Positions 1 to 8,412 are shown, counted from the first letter of the stretch. The stretch is DNA of 64,000 nucleotides from Alteribacter keqinensis (GCF_003710255.1 NZ_RHIB01000002.1:682001-746000), one strand, 5' to 3'. The notes: generated from the sequence alone by a model not told the origin. A program made the numbers and translations.

Positions 1-76
1 CAGAAACCAACGTATCGGGTTTGATTGATTCATGATAAAATAAAGCACACTACGTTTTAAAGGAGTCTTCACTTAT

Positions 77-283
77 ATGAACGGACAAAACCGCAAAGAC
101 ATTAGGCCGGGGGCAAGTGTGAAAATTGTACTGAAGAAAGATCAGCGTACCGGCACACTCACTTCCGGGATCGTTAAAGATATTCTTACAAAGTCACCAA
201 GCCACCCACACGGAATTAAGGTCCGCCTTCAGGACGGCCAGGTCGGAAGGGTAAAAGAGATTGTAAAAGACGAAGAGGCCTGA
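77..283 (+). CDS. ywbE: YwbE family protein
   Basis: A 68-residue basic protein that I recognise as the YwbE family, a small conserved Bacillota protein of unknown biochemical role. It opens with MNGQNRKDIRPG and carries the Gly-rich stretch around HPHGIKVRLQDGQVGRVKEI, which resembles a small beta-barrel (SH3 or KOW-like) fold. That fold reading is inference. The ATG follows AAAGGAG with a 12-base spacer. It appears monocistronic; the next gene is convergent. No clear terminator hairpin follows. Confidence 0.85.
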   Translation: MNGQNRKDIRPGASVKIVLKKDQRTGTLTSGIVKDILTKSPSHPHGIKVRLQDGQVGRVKEIVKDEEA

Positions 284-410
284 CAGCCTGTTCGTTTTTT
301 TATGACAAGTGTTATTTAAAGGATCTGTAAACCCGCTCATTCCGCACAATTCAGCACGTATAATTCAAAATGACCTTTAAATAGAGAATGAATGAATAGA
401 CACCTGCCCT

Positions 411-1040
411 TTAGCTGCTGATAAAGCCCTTTATGACCTTCACTTCTTTTCTCGGCTTCGACACAAACGGATTATCCTTTATCCAGAACCGCCACGGGTA
501 GTCCCTTGCTTCCCCGCTGTTATCAATGCCCACTCTCGGACCTGTGGAGATATCAAACGTATCTCCATCGCCCTCTGAAATGAATAACGGATGGCCGTAA
601 AACTGCCGACCATAGTCCTCCGGCGTTATTCCCAGGGCTTTTGTAAGCTTTCCGGGGCCGCTTGTAAGGTCATACAGCCGTTTGTTTTCCCCTCTGCGCC
701 TATACATAAGACCGAGACCCTCTACAGGCTCAACCGCCCGTATGAGAACCGCTTCCGGCTCACCCTCGCCTCCGCTTACTACATTTACAAGGCAGTGAGT
801 GTGCATCACATATGTATACACTGTACCCGGCCCGTGAAACATGGCTTCTGTCCGCTTCGTTCTCTTTCCTCCAAAGCTGTGAGCCGCCCTGTCATCAGGT
901 CCTAAATAAGCTTCTGTTTCTACAATTCTGCCGGCACTGACTCCCTCCTCCGTGTTTTTCACAAGGATCTTTCCCAGTAATTCTTTTGCCAGATCAATCG
1001 TTGGTTTATGAAAAAATTTCTCGTCTATTGGTTTAAACAA
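411..1040 (-). CDS. DNA-3-methyladenine glycosylase (AAG/Mpg family)
   Basis: Base-excision repair enzyme of the alkyladenine DNA glycosylase family, which flips out and removes 3-methyladenine and related alkylated purines. Family signatures visible are LAKELLGKILV near the N-terminus, GRIVETEAYLGPDDRAAHS holding the catalytic Glu, the H-G-P-G-T-V-Y-T-Y-V segment and the C-terminal GPRVGI. Length (about 209 residues) is normal. The open frame extends upstream to 1076, but the only good Shine-Dalgarno (GGGGAGG) sits seven bases before a TTG at 1040, giving the start MFKPIDEKFF. It is divergent from the DUF421 gene that follows. Confidence 0.9.
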   Translation of the reverse strand: MFKPIDEKFFHKPTIDLAKELLGKILVKNTEEGVSAGRIVETEAYLGPDDRAAHSFGGKRTKRTEAMFHGPGTVYTYVMHTHCLVNVVSGGEGEPEAVLIRAVEPVEGLGLMYRRRGENKRLYDLTSGPGKLTKALGITPEDYGRQFYGHPLFISEGDGDTFDISTGPRVGIDNSGEARDYPWRFWIKDNPFVSKPRKEVKVIKGFISS

Positions 1041-1131
1041 AGCTCTGCCTCCCCACAAAAGCATCATATACTGCATAATTTACCCATAATAACGAACAGT
1101 AATGTTAGCTTTTTAGAAAGAGGTGAGCTAC

Positions 1132-1854
1132 ATGGAAACGGTAAGCGAAATTTTCCTGGTTCTCGGCAGAATCATCACGATCCTTCCTCTTCTCCTTCTC
1201 ATCACACTGTTCATGGGACGAAGAGCAATAGGTGAACTTCCGGTATTTGATTTCCTGATCATTATAACCCTTGGCGCTGTAGTAGGAGCTGATATTGCCG
1301 ACCCGAATATTAAACATCTTCCTACAGCAATCGCAATTGTTGCTATCGGCATTTTGCAACGGCTTGTTTCATCATGGAAAATAAAGAACCGCAAGATCGG
1401 GCGCTTTGCCACCTTTGAGCCTTTAATCGTTGTAAAAGACGGCAAGTTTATCCCGAAAAACCTAAAAAAAATCCGTTTTTCCATCGATAACATTCTTCAA
1501 ATGCTCAGGGAAAAAGGGGTATTTGACCTTAGTGAAGTTGATACAGCTATTGTAGAAGCAAACGGGGCTGTCAGCGTGTTTAAAAAACCGGCCAAGCATC
1601 CTGTCACAAATGAGGATATGAATATATCAAAGTTGCATTCAAGCATATCGTATCCGTTAATTATTGAGGGGATTGTGTACCCTTCCGTGCTGGATAATCT
1701 GGAAATTCCCCGTAACTGGCTATCAAAAGAGTTGGAAAAACACGGAATTATCGGTACTGAAAACATCTTTTTCGCTTCTGTAAACGATCAGGCTGAACTC
1801 CATATTTCCTTAAAGAATGAAAGTACTGGAAGCTCTCCAACGATTCACCATTAA
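1132..1854 (+). CDS. DUF421 (YetF-type) membrane protein
   Basis: Member of the YetF/DUF421 family common in spore formers: an N-terminal membrane portion followed by a cytoplasmic alpha/beta domain of unknown biochemical function. About 240 residues. The first ~80 residues hold three hydrophobic segments, then come the conserved R-x-x-G/PLIVVKDGKF-like strand and the region ILQMLREKGVFDLSEVDTAI followed by an EANGAVSVF strand. The ATG at 1132 follows AGAAAGAGGTG; a GTG at 1123 overlaps that ribosome site and is unlikely. Two further family members lie at 48993 (truncated) and 51516, but this copy is clearly more diverged from them than they are from one another. Confidence 0.85.
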   Translation: METVSEIFLVLGRIITILPLLLLITLFMGRRAIGELPVFDFLIIITLGAVVGADIADPNIKHLPTAIAIVAIGILQRLVSSWKIKNRKIGRFATFEPLIVVKDGKFIPKNLKKIRFSIDNILQMLREKGVFDLSEVDTAIVEANGAVSVFKKPAKHPVTNEDMNISKLHSSISYPLIIEGIVYPSVLDNLEIPRNWLSKELEKHGIIGTENIFFASVNDQAELHISLKNESTGSSPTIHH

Positions 1855-1909
1855 GGGGCAGAGTTTACATCATTTTTTATAAACGGCTCAATCCGGCTTG
1901 CTGCAAGCG

Positions 1910-1923
1910 TGTAAGCGCTTAGA
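1910..1923. promoter_or_regulatory. CcpA cre-like site upstream of ilvE1
   Basis: TGTAAGCGCTTAGA matches the catabolite response element consensus TGWAANCGNTNWCA at 13 of 14 positions. It lies about 46 bases upstream of the -35 box of the ilvE1-cstA promoter. In Bacillus subtilis CcpA activates ilv-leu from an upstream cre; activation here is inference. The same 11-base core occurs before ilvE2 and beside gltB. Confidence 0.5.
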
Positions 1924-1941
1924 TAAAATCAGTTTAATAAA

Positions 1942-1956
1942 AATGTTCTGAATAAT
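1942..1956. promoter_or_regulatory. CodY-box-like site upstream of ilvE1
   Basis: AATGTTCTGAATAAT matches the CodY consensus AATTTTCWGAAAATT at 12 of 15 positions and ends 12 bases before the -35 box. CodY senses branched-chain amino acids, so control of a branched-chain transaminase would be logical. The call rests on the match and position only. Confidence 0.4.
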
Positions 1957-1968
1957 TTTTTTTTAGTG

Positions 1969-1997
1969 TTGACCTTCCTTTCGAACGGGCGTATTAT
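1969..1997 (+). promoter_or_regulatory. SigA-type promoter of ilvE1-cstA
   Basis: TTGACC and TATTAT are separated by exactly 17 bases, close to the vegetative consensus. Transcription would begin near 2004, leaving a ~127-base leader with a terminator-like hairpin. Confidence 0.65.
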
Positions 1998-2028
1998 TAG
2001 CTTTGTTATTTCAAAAGACGCAATAAAC

Positions 2029-2072
2029 AGACTTTTCCTGACATTTTTCCAAGCAGCAGGAACGGTCTTTTT
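2029..2072 (+). terminator. Terminator-like hairpin in the ilvE1 leader
   Basis: AGACTTTTCCTG (2029-2040) pairs with CAGGAACGGTCT (2057-2068) with one mismatch and one G-U pair, and is followed by five T. It begins only ~25 bases after the predicted transcription start and ends 58 bases before the start codon, so it could act as an attenuator. No T-box sequence is visible here. Confidence 0.5.
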
Positions 2073-2130
2073 ACAACCTTGCTTTTTATTAAAGTAAAGC
2101 GTCTCACCATGAAAGAAAGGAGTGGTTTAC

Positions 2131-3042
2131 ATGAGCAGTCAGTGGATATTTCTCAGTGGCAGATTTGTAAAGAAGGAAGAAGCAACAGTATCAGTTTATG
2201 ATCATGGATTTTTATATGGCGACGGGGTGTTCGAAGGAATTCGCGTTTACAGCGGAAACATCTTCAAACTTGAAGAACACTTGAATCGTTTATACGATTC
2301 AGCCCAGTCGATCATGTTGAACGTACCTTATTCAATGGAGGAGATGGCAGCGATTATTGTCGGCACCGTTCAAAAGAACGAGCTGGACAGCGCCTATATC
2401 CGCGTTGTTGTATCCAGAGGTCCCGGTAACCTCGGTCTCGACCCTTCACACTGCTCAAAACCACAAGTGGTTGTGATCGCTGAAGAACTTAATATGTTTC
2501 CAAAGGAATTATATGATAAAGGGCTTCGCGTCGGTTCAGTAGCCAGCAGGCGAAACCGTCCCGATGTACTGAGCCCGCAGGTAAAATCTTTAAACTATTT
2601 AAATAACATCCTCGTAAAAATGGAAGCCAATCAGGCAGGTGTGGATGAGGCACTGATGCTTAATGATCAGGGGTACGTAACAGAAGGCTCTGCCGATAAT
2701 ATCTTCATCGTAAAAAAAGGCACGATTTATACACCTCCTGTTTATCTGGGCGCATTGGAAGGCATCACCCGGAACGCCATCATTGATCTGGCAAAAGAGC
2801 ATGGATATACGTTAGAGGAAAAGCCGTTCACCCGCCACGATGTATATGTGGCTGATGAAGTGTTCCTTACCGGCACAGCCGTCGAAGTCATTGCAGTCGT
2901 TGATGTGGACAGCCGTAAAATTGCCGATGGAAAGCCTGGAAAAGTAACAAAACATTTGCTTTCTAAATTCAGAGAGCTTGTGACGACCGACGGGGTCTCC
3001 TGCTATCCAGATGTCAAATTGGAAAAAGCTTACGCCGGGTAG
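2131..3042 (+). CDS. ilvE: Branched-chain amino acid aminotransferase (copy 1)
   Basis: PLP-dependent class IV aminotransferase that interconverts Leu, Ile and Val with their 2-oxoacids using glutamate/2-oxoglutarate. Visible family features are DHGFLYGDGVFEGIRVY near residue 24, the PLP lysine in QVKSLNYLNN (about residue 157), the Glu of GYVTEGSADNIF and the phosphate-binding TGTAVEV near residue 250. About 303 residues. The ATG at 2131 follows AAAGGAGTGG; an upstream in-frame GTG at 2122 overlaps that site. It is a close paralogue of the gene at 17234, differing mainly at the C-terminus. It stands 27 bases before cstA and so is probably co-transcribed with it rather than with the biosynthetic operon. 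Confidence 0.93.
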   Translation: MSSQWIFLSGRFVKKEEATVSVYDHGFLYGDGVFEGIRVYSGNIFKLEEHLNRLYDSAQSIMLNVPYSMEEMAAIIVGTVQKNELDSAYIRVVVSRGPGNLGLDPSHCSKPQVVVIAEELNMFPKELYDKGLRVGSVASRRNRPDVLSPQVKSLNYLNNILVKMEANQAGVDEALMLNDQGYVTEGSADNIFIVKKGTIYTPPVYLGALEGITRNAIIDLAKEHGYTLEEKPFTRHDVYVADEVFLTGTAVEVIAVVDVDSRKIADGKPGKVTKHLLSKFRELVTTDGVSCYPDVKLEKAYAG

Positions 3043-3069
3043 CGCGGGCATCAAGGAGGGTCAGACACC

Positions 3070-4512
3070 ATGATGACATTCATCGTTTCAATTTTACTGC
3101 TTGTTTTTGGTTATATGGTTTACTCAAAAGTGGTCGAGCGAATCTTCGGAATCAACGACCGGAACGAAACACCGGCATATAAAAGCCGTGACGGCATGGA
3201 TTACGTCCCTATGAGCTGGTGGAAAGGCAGTTTGATTCAGCTGCTTAATATCGCAGGGCTTGGGCCTATTTTCGGGGCGATTCTCGGTGCCCTTTATGGG
3301 CCGGTAGCCTTTATCTGGATTGTAGTCGGCTGTCTGTTTGCAGGTGCGGTTCATGACTACTTTTCCGGAATGCTGTCACTTCGCCACAATGGCGAGCAGT
3401 ATCCCACAATCGTAGGGCGGTATCTTGGAAAATACGTAAGAGTCTTTATTTATATTATTTCAATTATACTGATGATTTTAGTAGCAGCAGCTTTCACCGC
3501 TGGTCCGGCACAGTTGATCGCGGAGCTGACACCACTAAGTTTCCTTGCTGCTTTAGGGTTTATCTTTGCTTATTTCCTGATTGCAGCAGTCCTTCCGGTC
3601 AACAAAATTATCGGTAAGATTTATCCTGTTTTCGGCGCAATCCTTATCTTCATGGCAGTGGCTATTGCCGGTGCGCTGCTGTTTACAAATCAGCCGATAC
3701 CAAATCTGACAATGACGAACCTGCATCCTGAATCGCTGCCGTTATGGCCGCTCTTAATGGTGACGATTTCCTGCGGTGCGATTTCCGGTTTTCACAGTAC
3801 TCAAAGCCCGATTATTGCCCGGACAATAAAAAAGGAATCGGATGGACGTAAAGTATTTTACGGTGCCATGGTAGCCGAAGGAATTATCGCCCTCATCTGG
3901 GCAGCTGCAGGTATGACATTCTTCGGAAGCACAGTCGGACTGGAAAGTGCATTGGCAGCCGGAGGACCAGCAGGTGTAGTCAACGAGATCTCTACTTCCT
4001 TACTTGGAACGATCGGCGGTATCCTTGCTATTCTCGGTGTTATCATTCTTCCAATTACGACTGGTGATACAGCCCTTCGTTCATCACGAATGATGCTGAC
4101 TGAGTTTTTAGGCAAGTCATTTAAAGGTATTTCCGGCAAAAAGAAAGTCGTATTTGCGACGATTCCGGTTACTGTCCCGGCTATTTATCTTGCTACAATC
4201 GACTACACATTCCTGTGGCGCTATGTAGGGTGGACAAACCAGGTTGTTGCTACGGTTATGCTCTGGACAGCAACGATGTATCTTCTTAAACATTTCAAGT
4301 TTCATTGGATCTGCGGCATACCCGCTATGTTTATGACGAGTGTCGTTTGTACGTACATTTTTTACGCACCGGAAGGTTTCGGTATGGCTTACCAGCCTTC
4401 TCTCGCAATTGGCCTGACACTCACAAGCTTTGTTCTTGCCTGGTACATCAGACAGATTTACGTTCATAGAAAAGAAAAACAGGAAGACAGCGCATCAAGC
4501 TTAGCTTCATAA
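3070..4512 (+). CDS. CstA-family carbon starvation transporter
   Basis: Multi-spanning inner-membrane protein of the CstA family; characterised relatives take up peptides or pyruvate under carbon limitation. Conserved segments include WWKGSLIQLLNIAGLGPIFG, the GAVHDYFSGMLSLRH loop, CGAISGFHSTQSPIIAR near residue 240 and PITTGDTALRSSRMM near residue 335. About a dozen hydrophobic segments are visible. At 480 residues it belongs to the shorter class compared with enteric CstA (about 700). Start ATG follows CAAGGAGGG. It follows ilvE1 by 27 bases and ends at a strong terminator, so the two form a transcription unit. The substrate cannot be told from sequence. Confidence 0.88.
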   Translation: MMTFIVSILLLVFGYMVYSKVVERIFGINDRNETPAYKSRDGMDYVPMSWWKGSLIQLLNIAGLGPIFGAILGALYGPVAFIWIVVGCLFAGAVHDYFSGMLSLRHNGEQYPTIVGRYLGKYVRVFIYIISIILMILVAAAFTAGPAQLIAELTPLSFLAALGFIFAYFLIAAVLPVNKIIGKIYPVFGAILIFMAVAIAGALLFTNQPIPNLTMTNLHPESLPLWPLLMVTISCGAISGFHSTQSPIIARTIKKESDGRKVFYGAMVAEGIIALIWAAAGMTFFGSTVGLESALAAGGPAGVVNEISTSLLGTIGGILAILGVIILPITTGDTALRSSRMMLTEFLGKSFKGISGKKKVVFATIPVTVPAIYLATIDYTFLWRYVGWTNQVVATVMLWTATMYLLKHFKFHWICGIPAMFMTSVVCTYIFYAPEGFGMAYQPSLAIGLTLTSFVLAWYIRQIYVHRKEKQEDSASSLAS

Positions 4513-4524
4513 TTCTTTCAGAAT

Positions 4525-4570
4525 AGGTTGACCTAAAAGGATTTTTAACTTTTTAGGTCAGCCTTTTTTA
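4525..4570 (+). terminator. Terminator of ilvE1-cstA
   Basis: GGTTGACCTAAAA pairs with TTTTTAGGTCAGCC around a short A/T loop and runs into TTTTTT, beginning 15 bases after the cstA stop codon. Confidence 0.8.
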
Positions 4571-4596
4571 CGGATAGGTTTCTGTTTTTTTGCTGC

Positions 4597-4645
4597 GGGT
4601 GCCTGTCACTCCCCGAACTTTGTCGTATTCATAGGTCTTTTTTCT
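4597..4645. repeat. Half copy of a palindromic REP-like element
   Basis: Starts GGTGCCTGTCACTCCCCG and runs through TTTGTCGTATTCATAGG to a T tract. It matches the left arm of the full palindrome at 6483-6585 almost base for base, but no right arm follows here. The GGTGCCTGTC/GACAGGCACC ends resemble the dispersed REP-type palindromes found in many bacterial genomes. Confidence 0.6.
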
Positions 4646-4685
4646 ATTTAAAATTTCAGCCGGCGGCCAAGTAATTTTCATCATA

Positions 4686-4720
4686 GTAAAAAACCGCCCG
4701 GTCAAAAACCAGGGCGGTTT
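4686..4720 (-). terminator. Terminator of the M28 peptidase gene
   Basis: On the minus strand AAACCGCCCTGGT pairs with ACCGGGCGGTTT and is followed by a T run. It lies directly after the peptidase stop codon. Confidence 0.8.
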
Positions 4721-4734
4721 CATACATTACGCTG

Positions 4735-6162
4735 TTACCTTGCTTCAGGCGCAGTTTGATCTTCGTTCAGGAGATAGGCACCTGATACAGTTGCTCTTCT
4801 GTTTTCCGACTTCCCTTTTCCAGGATGTTCTTTCCGGGCAAAGTCATAGATCGCTGCACCAATCAGCTGGCCGCCTTCCTGTAAGCGGCTCTCACTGATT
4901 TTATCAATCGTATCAAACGGGGTATGATACCACGGCTCGAGAGCAGCGGTTCCAGGCTCTCTTCTTATAAAGTTCGCAGCATCTATTCCAGCTTCATAGA
5001 AAGCGACATGATCGGAAGCCCCTCGTTCAAATAAAATAAGAGAATCATTCCCCAGCCTTTCTGCTGCGCCACTGGCAGACTGCCAAACCTGGTTCGGCGC
5101 TCCATCTACAACATTTACATACAGACTCGTTGCCGGCTCCCAGTTCGTGCCCACCATATCCAAGTTGAAGTTTGCCGCACTACGGGCAATCTCACCTTCA
5201 CTCAGCTGGCTGACATAATAACGTGATCCTACAAGCCCGATTTCCTCTGCCCCCACAAAAACAAAGCGGATTTCTTTTTCTGTCGGATAAGGGGCCATAA
5301 TTCTGGCCAGCTCAAGCACTACCCCTGTTCCCGATGCATTGTCGCTGGCACCAGGGGAGTAAGGAACACTGTCGTAATGGGCAGTTGCATACACAATTTC
5401 AGCATCGTCTGACTTTTTACCTTTAGGTTCTTTAACAGCAATGACATTTTGTGATACCTGATCGGTCACCTCGCTGATCGTAATGACAGCGGTCATGTTT
5501 TCCTCAAGAAGGCGTTCTCCATCGGCTTTCGTAATACCTACCACCGGAACATCGGCTTGGTTAGCTCCCAGGCTTGGTGTAGGCGGCACAAGGGCTTCTG
5601 CGTTATCAAAAATGATTACCCCGGCAGCCCCAGCCTCCTGGGCACGGTTAACTTTATCCCAAAAAGGAATCTCTCCTCGTTGAATCAGCGCAATGTTTCC
5701 ATCCACCTCTGCAGGAAAGTCACCTTCAAGACCTAAACCGGAGTAAACGATCTCCCCTAAGACCCCTTCTTCACCTGTTGAAGCAGAGCCTGGTGAAATC
5801 CGGATTGCAAACTCGTCCTCCCCGCTGATCAGCGTTCCTGAGAGACGGTTGGCAATATCAAACTCCTGGGTTGAAACGTCATACCCATACTCTTCTAACT
5901 GATCCTGGATGTAGGCAGCGGTTTCTTTTTCCTCCTCTGTTCCTGCCACCCTTGGACCGATCTCTTCAGTAAGATAATAAATATGATCCATGACAAGATC
6001 TGTATCAAACCTCTGGGTAATTCTTTTGTCAAAGGCCGATCCTGATTCACCCGGCGCCTCCGCATAGACAGTCTGCCCTGAACCCAGTGAACTTCCGCTT
6101 AACCCCATCGGCACAGTTAACACCATTAATGAAGCTAAAAAAGCAACAAGACCTTTCTTCAT
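4735..6162 (-). CDS. Secreted M28 family zinc aminopeptidase with PA domain
   Basis: Exported metallopeptidase resembling YwaD-type aminopeptidases, which release N-terminal residues from peptides outside the cell. The first ~35 residues form a Sec signal peptide with an AYA-like site (VYAEA). Residues ~120-225 are a protease-associated insert (GNIALIQRGEIPFWDKV, GAAGVIIFDN). The catalytic domain shows the di-zinc ligands of M28: His and Asp in HYDSVPYSPGASDNASGTG (about 262 and 274), the Glu pair in FVGAEEIG (about 306-307), Asp in NLDMVG (about 335) and His in WYHTPFDT. At 475 residues it is full length. CAGGAGGG precedes the ATG. It stands alone, with terminators on both sides. Confidence 0.92.
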   Translation of the reverse strand: MKKGLVAFLASLMVLTVPMGLSGSSLGSGQTVYAEAPGESGSAFDKRITQRFDTDLVMDHIYYLTEEIGPRVAGTEEEKETAAYIQDQLEEYGYDVSTQEFDIANRLSGTLISGEDEFAIRISPGSASTGEEGVLGEIVYSGLGLEGDFPAEVDGNIALIQRGEIPFWDKVNRAQEAGAAGVIIFDNAEALVPPTPSLGANQADVPVVGITKADGERLLEENMTAVITISEVTDQVSQNVIAVKEPKGKKSDDAEIVYATAHYDSVPYSPGASDNASGTGVVLELARIMAPYPTEKEIRFVFVGAEEIGLVGSRYYVSQLSEGEIARSAANFNLDMVGTNWEPATSLYVNVVDGAPNQVWQSASGAAERLGNDSLILFERGASDHVAFYEAGIDAANFIRREPGTAALEPWYHTPFDTIDKISESRLQEGGQLIGAAIYDFARKEHPGKGKSENRRATVSGAYLLNEDQTAPEAR

Positions 6163-6441
6163 AATACACCCTCCTGTTCAACATTTAGAAATCCGAAATA
6201 GTAATCTACTATTCTAGTTTCGGTGAACAGGATAAACTTGCCAATAGACCAAATTTCCTTAAATTTTGAAAATTCAAACACAGTAACAGTCTATCTGCCC
6301 ATGACCGCGGTAGGGGGATGACATTGTGGCTAGCTCCTATTAATGAATCTACGCACAATCTATTGTTATTACGGATAGCTTTCGTTTTTTTACACTTATT
6401 CACTTATATTCTACGTTTAGACCGAAATACTCTATCTCCAC
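6163..6441. other. Intergenic region without a recognised gene
   Basis: Between the peptidase start and the parMR terminator there is A/T-rich sequence holding the promoter region of the minus-strand peptidase. I see no convincing gene; the short open frames here lack ribosome sites and family resemblance. Confidence 0.4.
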
Positions 6442-6479
6442 AAAAAAGAGCCATGGACGCATATTATGCTCCATGGCTC
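6442..6479 (-). terminator. Terminator of the parM-parR operon
   Basis: On the minus strand GAGCCATGGA pairs with TCCATGGCTC around a 12-base loop and is followed by TTTTTT. It follows the parR stop codon by about 110 bases, with the palindromic element lying between. Confidence 0.75.
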
Positions 6480-6482
6480 GTT

Positions 6483-6585
6483 GGTGCCTGTCTCTCCCCG
6501 AATTTTGTCGTATTCATAGGTCTTTTTCTATCCTGGTGTGGAAAAGTCCTATGGTTTCGACAGGATCCGGGTGGTGACAGGCACC
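6483..6585. repeat. REP/BIME-like 103-bp imperfect palindrome
   Basis: The left arm (6483-6526) begins GGTGCCTGTC and the right arm (6541-6585) ends with its exact complement GACAGGCACC. The arms can pair along most of their length with scattered mismatches around a ~14-base loop. The left arm also occurs alone at 4597-4645. The element ends three bases before the parR stop codon. Such structures are typical of REP-type repeats mobilised by RAYT transposases; no transposase is present in this window. Confidence 0.65.
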
Positions 6586-6588
6586 CGC

Positions 6589-7203
6589 TTAACGATTCAT
6601 CCGGTCCAGAAATCCTCCGAGCAAATCATCTGCATCTTCCTCTTCAGGCTCTTTCTCCGTTTCTGATGAAGAAGCCTGCTCTGCCTGTGCTTGCCCCCAG
6701 TCAAAGTTGTCCAGCTGGTCATCAAATTCGGATTTATTCATACGGTTTGAGTGCTCTTCAGATTGATTTGAACTTTCTTCTGCAGGCATTTGACTGTATG
6801 AATGCTCAAAACGCTGTGACGGTCCTTCCTGAAGGTAGAGAGCCTCGTCTATATCCAGCGAACTGCTGTTAAGAGAAGCCAGCACTGACGAAGCTCTTAT
6901 CGGATCTGCAAGCAGCTGATAGACGATATTACCGAGAAGGGCTTCGGAATGGGCATGTCTAATCCAGTTCCGCTGTTCTTTGCTCAACCCTTTAGGCAAG
7001 GGGATCGTAATCGTTTCCCGTTCTTTCTGAAGCGACTGGCTAACCCCTTCAAGCGCGAACTGCGCAATCTTGCTTGAAAAATTTCTTTTCTCTGTTTCTT
7101 TCAAATCTTGTAACTGTTTTATAAGATGGTCAGGTGTATCGGAAGGCAGCCGAAAAGTAATCGCCTGCCCTCTTTCTATTCCGCTTGTCCCCTTTTTAGC
7201 CAT
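6589..7203 (-). CDS. parR: ParR-like centromere-binding adaptor protein
   Basis: Second gene of an actin-type segregation operon, starting 12 bases after the ParM-like gene. It has 204 residues. The N-terminal ~60 residues (ITFRLPSDTPDHLIKQLQDL then FSSKIAQFALEGV) fit a ribbon-helix-helix DNA-binding fold as in ParR proteins. The C-terminal half is low-complexity and very acidic, and it ends in DDLLGGFLDRMNR, a short amphipathic tail like the one that known ParR proteins use to cap ParM filaments. There is no strong sequence identity to named ParR proteins that I can recall, so the assignment rests on gene position, predicted fold and tail. The ribosome site (GGGTGATT) is weak, suggesting translational coupling to parM. 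Its likely target is the array at 8529-8672. Confidence 0.7.
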   Translation of the reverse strand: MAKKGTSGIERGQAITFRLPSDTPDHLIKQLQDLKETEKRNFSSKIAQFALEGVSQSLQKERETITIPLPKGLSKEQRNWIRHAHSEALLGNIVYQLLADPIRASSVLASLNSSSLDIDEALYLQEGPSQRFEHSYSQMPAEESSNQSEEHSNRMNKSEFDDQLDNFDWGQAQAEQASSSETEKEPEEEDADDLLGGFLDRMNR

Positions 7204-7215
7204 GGAATCACCCGG

Positions 7216-8412
7216 TTAGTTTTTTACTGCTTTTTTCTCTTCTTTGCCCTTTTTCTCTTCCGCTTTTTGCTGCTTACGAACAGAGTCTGAGATGAGTTTA
7301 TAGTAAGCATTGGCCATCATCCAGATGCTTTCCTTTTCATCTTCAAAGAAGTCGATGTTGTAACCATCAAGATTGTTGTTAAGTGTTTTCAGGTAATCCT
7401 TCAGTACCATTGCGCCTCCGCCGACAAAATAGCAGATCTCTGTCTGAGAGTTTTTCGCCCATACGTTACGAAGATGGCGGTACTGCTTTTTAGCCAGTTC
7501 AACAAGAATGCGGTCTGTAATATCGTGAACGCTTGTGCGGCTTCCTTTTACCATAATGTGATTACGGTCGTTTTTCTTCGTCAGAATATCCACCACATCA
7601 CGGCGGCTGTCCAATTCTACCCCGTGCTTTGAGCGGATCTCTTCGCGAATTTGTTCAAGAGATTCGGATACACCGATGTTAAATCCTTGTGCTTTGTCGT
7701 CGTCAACGTTGCGATTACGAATCACAGCAATATCTGTGGATAGCCCGCCAATGTCCTGAATAAGAATCTGCTTGTCTATCAAGTCACGATTGATAATGTT
7801 TAAGTCTTTGTCCATTACAAGATTAATGTAAGCAGCAAACCCTTCAGGATAAACTTTTACTTCATCAAACTTGATGTTTACTTTAATCCCTTGATATTTA
7901 GGCGTTACTAAAAACTCCACCTGGTGAACAGAACTTAAAAGCTGCGAACGGTAGCCTACGTCTTTTCCTTCTTTTACTTCACGTAAAGGCAGCCCTGTCC
8001 CAAGCGTGTAGTTTGCTTCAACTACATTGTTATTCTTTTTGAAACGATCTTTATTTTGATCATTTACAGCATCAAGAGCTAATGATGCAAAAAGCATGAC
8101 GAGTGTCTGGTCTTCCTCAGATTTACTGCTTCCCGGGTCAAGTTCAGTAGCATTGTCTGCTTTTGTTGCAAGATTTCCAACACGGTAAATAACGTTATTT
8201 TCTGCCAGCGCAGGTGAGTGAACACGAATATGGATGCCGTCCAATGGATCTTTTTCATCCAGTTCTTCGATGCCAATAACAGGACGATCTTCAACATCTC
8301 TTGCAATGACGTTTGGTATGTAGTATTCAGCATCCGCCTTCCCAAATAATGCTTTAACGGAGTCGTTCCCCACATCAACTGCAGCAATTCTTGATTTACT
8401 CAATTTCATCAT
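7216..8412 (-). CDS. parM: ParM/StbA-family actin-like ATPase
   Basis: Actin-fold ATPase of the ParM/StbA family, whose members polymerise into filaments that push replicons apart. The nucleotide-binding signatures are present: phosphate-1 in AAVDVGNDSVKALFG (residues ~10-24), phosphate-2 in ILIQDIGGLSTDIAVI (about 215-230) and the adenosine motif YFVGGGAMVLKDYL (about 330). Length, 398 residues, is slightly above plasmid ParM proteins. The C-terminus ends in a Lys/Glu-rich tail. The start lies at one of two adjacent ATG codons right after GAAGGG. It forms an operon with the ParR-like gene and has a promoter and a repeat array upstream, the layout of a par locus. Surrounding genes are chromosomal housekeeping genes. 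Confidence 0.85.
   Translation of the reverse strand: MMKLSKSRIAAVDVGNDSVKALFGKADAEYYIPNVIARDVEDRPVIGIEELDEKDPLDGIHIRVHSPALAENNVIYRVGNLATKADNATELDPGSSKSEEDQTLVMLFASLALDAVNDQNKDRFKKNNNVVEANYTLGTGLPLREVKEGKDVGYRSQLLSSVHQVEFLVTPKYQGIKVNIKFDEVKVYPEGFAAYINLVMDKDLNIINRDLIDKQILIQDIGGLSTDIAVIRNRNVDDDKAQGFNIGVSESLEQIREEIRSKHGVELDSRRDVVDILTKKNDRNHIMVKGSRTSVHDITDRILVELAKKQYRHLRNVWAKNSQTEICYFVGGGAMVLKDYLKTLNNNLDGYNIDFFEDEKESIWMMANAYYKLISDSVRKQQKAEEKKGKEEKKAVKN

Noticed and set aside
591-905. A 104-codon frame opposite the glycosylase gene
   Set aside because: It is a shadow of the strongly supported gene on the minus strand, without a ribosome site.
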